Source: Sedimentisphaerales bacterium
Lineage (GTDB): Bacteria; Planctomycetota; Phycisphaerae; Sedimentisphaerales; Anaerobacaceae
Length of the DNA: 64,000 nucleotides
Assembly (NCBI GenBank): GCA_016931715.1
Contig: JAFGEF010000038.1
Span: 51,924 to 115,923 of the forward strand
Direction: 5' to 3'
Below the pieces are notes generated by a model that saw nothing but the letters and a program-made list of their open reading frames with translations, was not told the origin of the DNA and searched no databases. This document shows positions 60,042 to 64,000 of this stretch, in pieces; the first letter of the stretch is position 1, and each line of letters begins with the position of its first letter. The position numbers and the translations under genes are program-made.

Positions 60042-60217
60042 TTTTGCAAAAATAAGAAAAGGCATATATTATTTAAGAAAATCGCCGAATGATTTTCTTA
60101 AAATAATAAATTATCGTCCGTATAACTCTTTAATATGTAATATTTTACGTTTAGAAAGAAAAAATTATACAATAAATTTTTTCTTTCCAAAGTATGCCTT
60201 TTCTTATTTTTGCAAAA
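60042..60217. mobile_element. MITE-like element 2: perfect 25-bp TIRs and two internal hairpins
   Basis: TTTTGCAAAAATAAGAAAAGGCATA (60042-60066) is the exact reverse complement of 60193-60217; hairpins 60072-60102 (12 bp) and 60154-60187 (13 bp). Confidence 0.8.
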
Positions 60218-60263
60218 CTCTTATTACTAAGTTGAAGTTTGAATATAGAAAACACAGGTTGTT

Positions 60264-61208
<945 letters not shown>

Positions 61209-62234
61209 CTATTTTCCTTTTTCTTTTGAACTCTTTTCGTATTCCTCGATAAGTTTTTCGTTTTCCGCGATTTTCATATCAGCATCAGTCATCATAATTA
61301 CAAGCCGCTCGAATGTCACCTTAGGCTCCCAGTTAAGAATATTTTTTGCTTTCGAAAAATCTCCGAGCAGCAGGTCAACTTCAGTCGGCCTGAAATATCT
61401 CTTGTCGATTTCAACATACTCTCGCCAGTCCATGCCAAGGTGCTGAAAAACTGCTTCCACGAATTCTCTGACGGAATGAGTCTGTCCTGTAGCGATAACA
61501 AAATCATCAGGCTTTTCCTGCTGAAGCATGAGCCACATCGCCTCGATGTAGTCACCCGCAAATCCCCAGTCACGTTTGGCATCGAGATTACCGAGATATA
61601 ACTTGTCCTGCAGTCCGAGCTTGATTCTCGCTGCGGCACGGGTGATTTTTCTGGTAACAAATGTCTCACCTCGCCTTGGCGATTCATGATTAAAGAGGAT
61701 TCCGTTACAGGCAAATATGCCGTAAGCTTCGCGATAGTTCACAGTCTGCCAGTAACTATATACCTTCGCACAGGCATAGGGACTTCTCGGATAAAAAGGA
61801 GTCTTTTCTGTTTGCGGCGTCTCGACTACCTTGCCGAACATTTCACTGCTCGACGCCTGATAAAACTTTACAGATTTGCCGCAGGAACGTATTGCCTCAA
61901 GCAATCTCAGCGTGCCGAGAGCATCAGTATTTACGGTATAAATGGGCATATCAAAACTGACACGGACGTGACTTTGCGCTCCCAGGTTATAAATCTCATC
62001 CGGTTTAATCTCGTTTATTATTGTCGAGAGATTGCTGCCATCGGTTAAATCGCCGTAAATCAGCCGGAGTTTGGGCTGCTCATGCGGGTCCTTGTATAAA
62101 TGGTCGATTCTTCCTGTATGAAAGGTTGAACTTCGGCGTATTAATCCCCAAACTTCATATCCTTTTTTCAAAAGGAATTCAACAAGATATGAACCATCCT
62201 GTCCCGTTATACCTGTTATTAATGCTTTTTTCAT
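61209..62234 (-). CDS. gmd: GDP-mannose 4,6-dehydratase
   Basis: [80 protein letters not shown]. Confidence 0.96.
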   Translation of the reverse strand: MKKALITGITGQDGSYLVEFLLKKGYEVWGLIRRSSTFHTGRIDHLYKDPHEQPKLRLIYGDLTDGSNLSTIINEIKPDEIYNLGAQSHVRVSFDMPIYTVNTDALGTLRLLEAIRSCGKSVKFYQASSSEMFGKVVETPQTEKTPFYPRSPYACAKVYSYWQTVNYREAYGIFACNGILFNHESPRRGETFVTRKITRAAARIKLGLQDKLYLGNLDAKRDWGFAGDYIEAMWLMLQQEKPDDFVIATGQTHSVREFVEAVFQHLGMDWREYVEIDKRYFRPTEVDLLLGDFSKAKNILNWEPKVTFERLVIMMTDADMKIAENEKLIEEYEKSSKEKGK

Positions 62235-62348
62235 AAAGTACCTTTTTAAGTAAAAGCAATTCGATTAAGTAACCATTCACCAATATTAAGAATAACAGTT
62301 ATTTGTCCATAGAGCAAGCAGAGATTTATGGAAACTTAACTGTGTGCT

Positions 62349-63710
62349 TTACTCTATACCATAGGCTTTCATTTTTAATCTGAGTGTTTTGCGGTCAATT
62401 CCAAGTGATTCGGCGGTGTTGCCTCTGTGGCCGTTAAATTGTTTCAGCGCTTTAATAATGTGCTCTTTTTCCATATCGACAAGGCGTCTGACCTTGTCTT
62501 CGCTGTTACCCTGTATTTCCGAAACAGGATCAATCGTCAGGCCGTAATACAGCAGGTCGGCAGGTTCTATTGTTTCATGTTCCGTTAAAACAACCGCCCG
62601 CTCTATGGCATTCTCCAGTTCTCTTACATTTCCCGGCCAGTCATATTCGACCAGGGCGTGCATCGCTTCGTCTGAAATGCCTTTGATATTTTTTCCTCTT
62701 TTTTTATTATATTTTTCCAGGAAGTGCTTTGTAAGCAGAGGTATATCGCCTTTTCTTTCACGAAGCGGCGGGATTGTAATAGGAACCACGCTCAGCCTGT
62801 AAAACAAGTCTTCACGAAAAGTCCCGTCTTTTACCGACTGTACTAAATCTTTATTGGTAGCCGCAATAATTCGCACATCAACTTTCACAACCTGTGAGCT
62901 TCCGACCTTTATAATTTCACGTTCCTGCAGGACCCTGAGCAGTTTTGACTGAATGCTCAGGCTTACGTTGCCTATTTCATCGAAAAATAAAGTTCCTCCG
63001 TTTGCCAGCTCGAATCGGCCGTATTTTGTTTCCACAGCACCGGTGAAAGAGCCTTTGACATGGCCGAACAGCTCGCTTTCGAAAAGACTCTCTACCAAAC
63101 TGCTGCAATCCACCGCAACGAATGATTTATCATTCCTGCTGCTGCATCTGTGTATTGCTCGTGCAATTACTTCCTTGCCTGTCCCGCTTTCACCTGTGAT
63201 TAAAACTGTCGTATCGGTCGGCCCGACCTTGCGAACAAGCTGCTCGACTGATTTCATCGAATCTTCGCTGCCTATTATCACTTCCTGACCTAATCCTAAT
63301 TTCAGCTCGGTGCGCAATAAGAGATTTTCAAGGGCAAGCTCTCTTGTACTGAGCGCACGCTGGACTATCATTCGAAGGCTTTCGGGAGTGAATGGCTTGG
63401 GAATGAAATCATATGCTCCCTGCTTCATTGCCTCGACGGCGGATTCTACAGTCGCATGACCTGTGATAACTACGACGACAATATCCGGATTGTCCTGCTT
63501 TATAATTTTCAAGACTTCCAGGCCGTTCAGGCCGGGCATTTTCAAGTCGAGAATTACGAGGTCGTAAGATTTTTCTTTCAGCATCTCCAGACCTTTGATA
63601 CCGTTACCGGCGGTTTCGACATTATAGCCTTTGCGTGAAAGAGTCTGCAGGCACGAATCCCTCATGCTCTCTTCGTCGTCAATAACCAGAATATTGGCAT
63701 TTTTAATCAA
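62349..63710 (-). CDS. Sigma-54-dependent response regulator (NtrC family)
   Basis: REC domain [25 protein letters not shown]+ [22 protein letters not shown]; Fis-type HTH at C-terminus. Confidence 0.95.
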   Translation of the reverse strand: MIKNANILVIDDEESMRDSCLQTLSRKGYNVETAGNGIKGLEMLKEKSYDLVILDLKMPGLNGLEVLKIIKQDNPDIVVVVITGHATVESAVEAMKQGAYDFIPKPFTPESLRMIVQRALSTRELALENLLLRTELKLGLGQEVIIGSEDSMKSVEQLVRKVGPTDTTVLITGESGTGKEVIARAIHRCSSRNDKSFVAVDCSSLVESLFESELFGHVKGSFTGAVETKYGRFELANGGTLFFDEIGNVSLSIQSKLLRVLQEREIIKVGSSQVVKVDVRIIAATNKDLVQSVKDGTFREDLFYRLSVVPITIPPLRERKGDIPLLTKHFLEKYNKKRGKNIKGISDEAMHALVEYDWPGNVRELENAIERAVVLTEHETIEPADLLYYGLTIDPVSEIQGNSEDKVRRLVDMEKEHIIKALKQFNGHRGNTAESLGIDRKTLRLKMKAYGIE

Positions 63711-63858
63711 TTACTTAGCCTTTGTGCCCAAGATACTGCTTAATTGAAGTCAGGCGCACTTTAAGAAAAAGGTTTTCAATCGTTCATAATAATTAAAAAT
63801 AGCAGTTTTCCGCTCCGTGAGCAAGTAAATATTGATGGATAAATCACCCCGCCAGAAG

Positions 63859-63999
63859 TCAGATTATTTTGGTATCAGGAAAATGTTCAAGGTTATAATT
63901 ATGAGCCTGGTTGGCTTTCGCAGTATTCCAGATGGAATATTGATAGTCTTTGCCAATTTCATAAACCGCTTCGGCAAGACCTGTATTTTCAGCGAATTC
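63859..63999 (-). CDS. 3' end of an unidentified protein (partial)
   Basis: Open frame to window edge: EFAENTGLAEAVYEIGKDYQYSIWNTAKANQAHNYNLEHFPDTKII*. Confidence 0.4.
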   Translation of the reverse strand, partial: EFAENTGLAEAVYEIGKDYQYSIWNTAKANQAHNYNLEHFPDTKII

Positions 64000-64000
64000 C

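Overview
The window looks like chromosome from a Planctomycetes/Phycisphaerae-type bacterium. That assignment is an inference from giant M56/BlaR1 proteins, DUF1559-like pseudopilins, PEP-CTERM-like and dockerin-like secreted proteins, GLUG repeats and abundant carbohydrate enzymes. I recognise about 43 protein genes, one tRNA-Ser(CGA) and several families of short palindromic repeats. Housekeeping or recognisable loci: maf, a UDPGP-family pyrophosphorylase, B12-dependent RNR, rtcB-archease, blaI-blaR1, a GntR-ABC operon, POT and OPT peptide transporters, an M2 peptidase, rpoN, recR, dnaX, ferredoxin, proC, an Nramp transporter, gmd-fcl and an NtrC-type regulator. Most interesting signals: (1) a pseudopilin with a C-terminal Hint (hedgehog/intein-like) domain (15038-16264). 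(2) Two divergent copies of a MITE-like element of about 180-190 bp with 25-bp terminal inverted repeats and two internal hairpins, bracketing a GC-richer GH35 beta-galactosidase gene; one copy has a 13-bp direct repeat on each side and solo ends occur elsewhere. (3) Two adjacent secreted polysaccharide-lyase-like proteins fused to ankyrin repeats, inside a 20-bp inverted repeat. (4) An A10 run in dnaX with immediate stops in both alternative frames. (5) A RAYT-REP unit between dnaX and recR. (6) A diverged duplicate of the rpoN 3' end beside an orphan antitoxin-like gene. (7) Palindromic repeats inserted in frame into BlaR1-like proteins. No CRISPR array, rRNA or prophage was seen. No homology search was run; all family calls are motif recognition from the translations.
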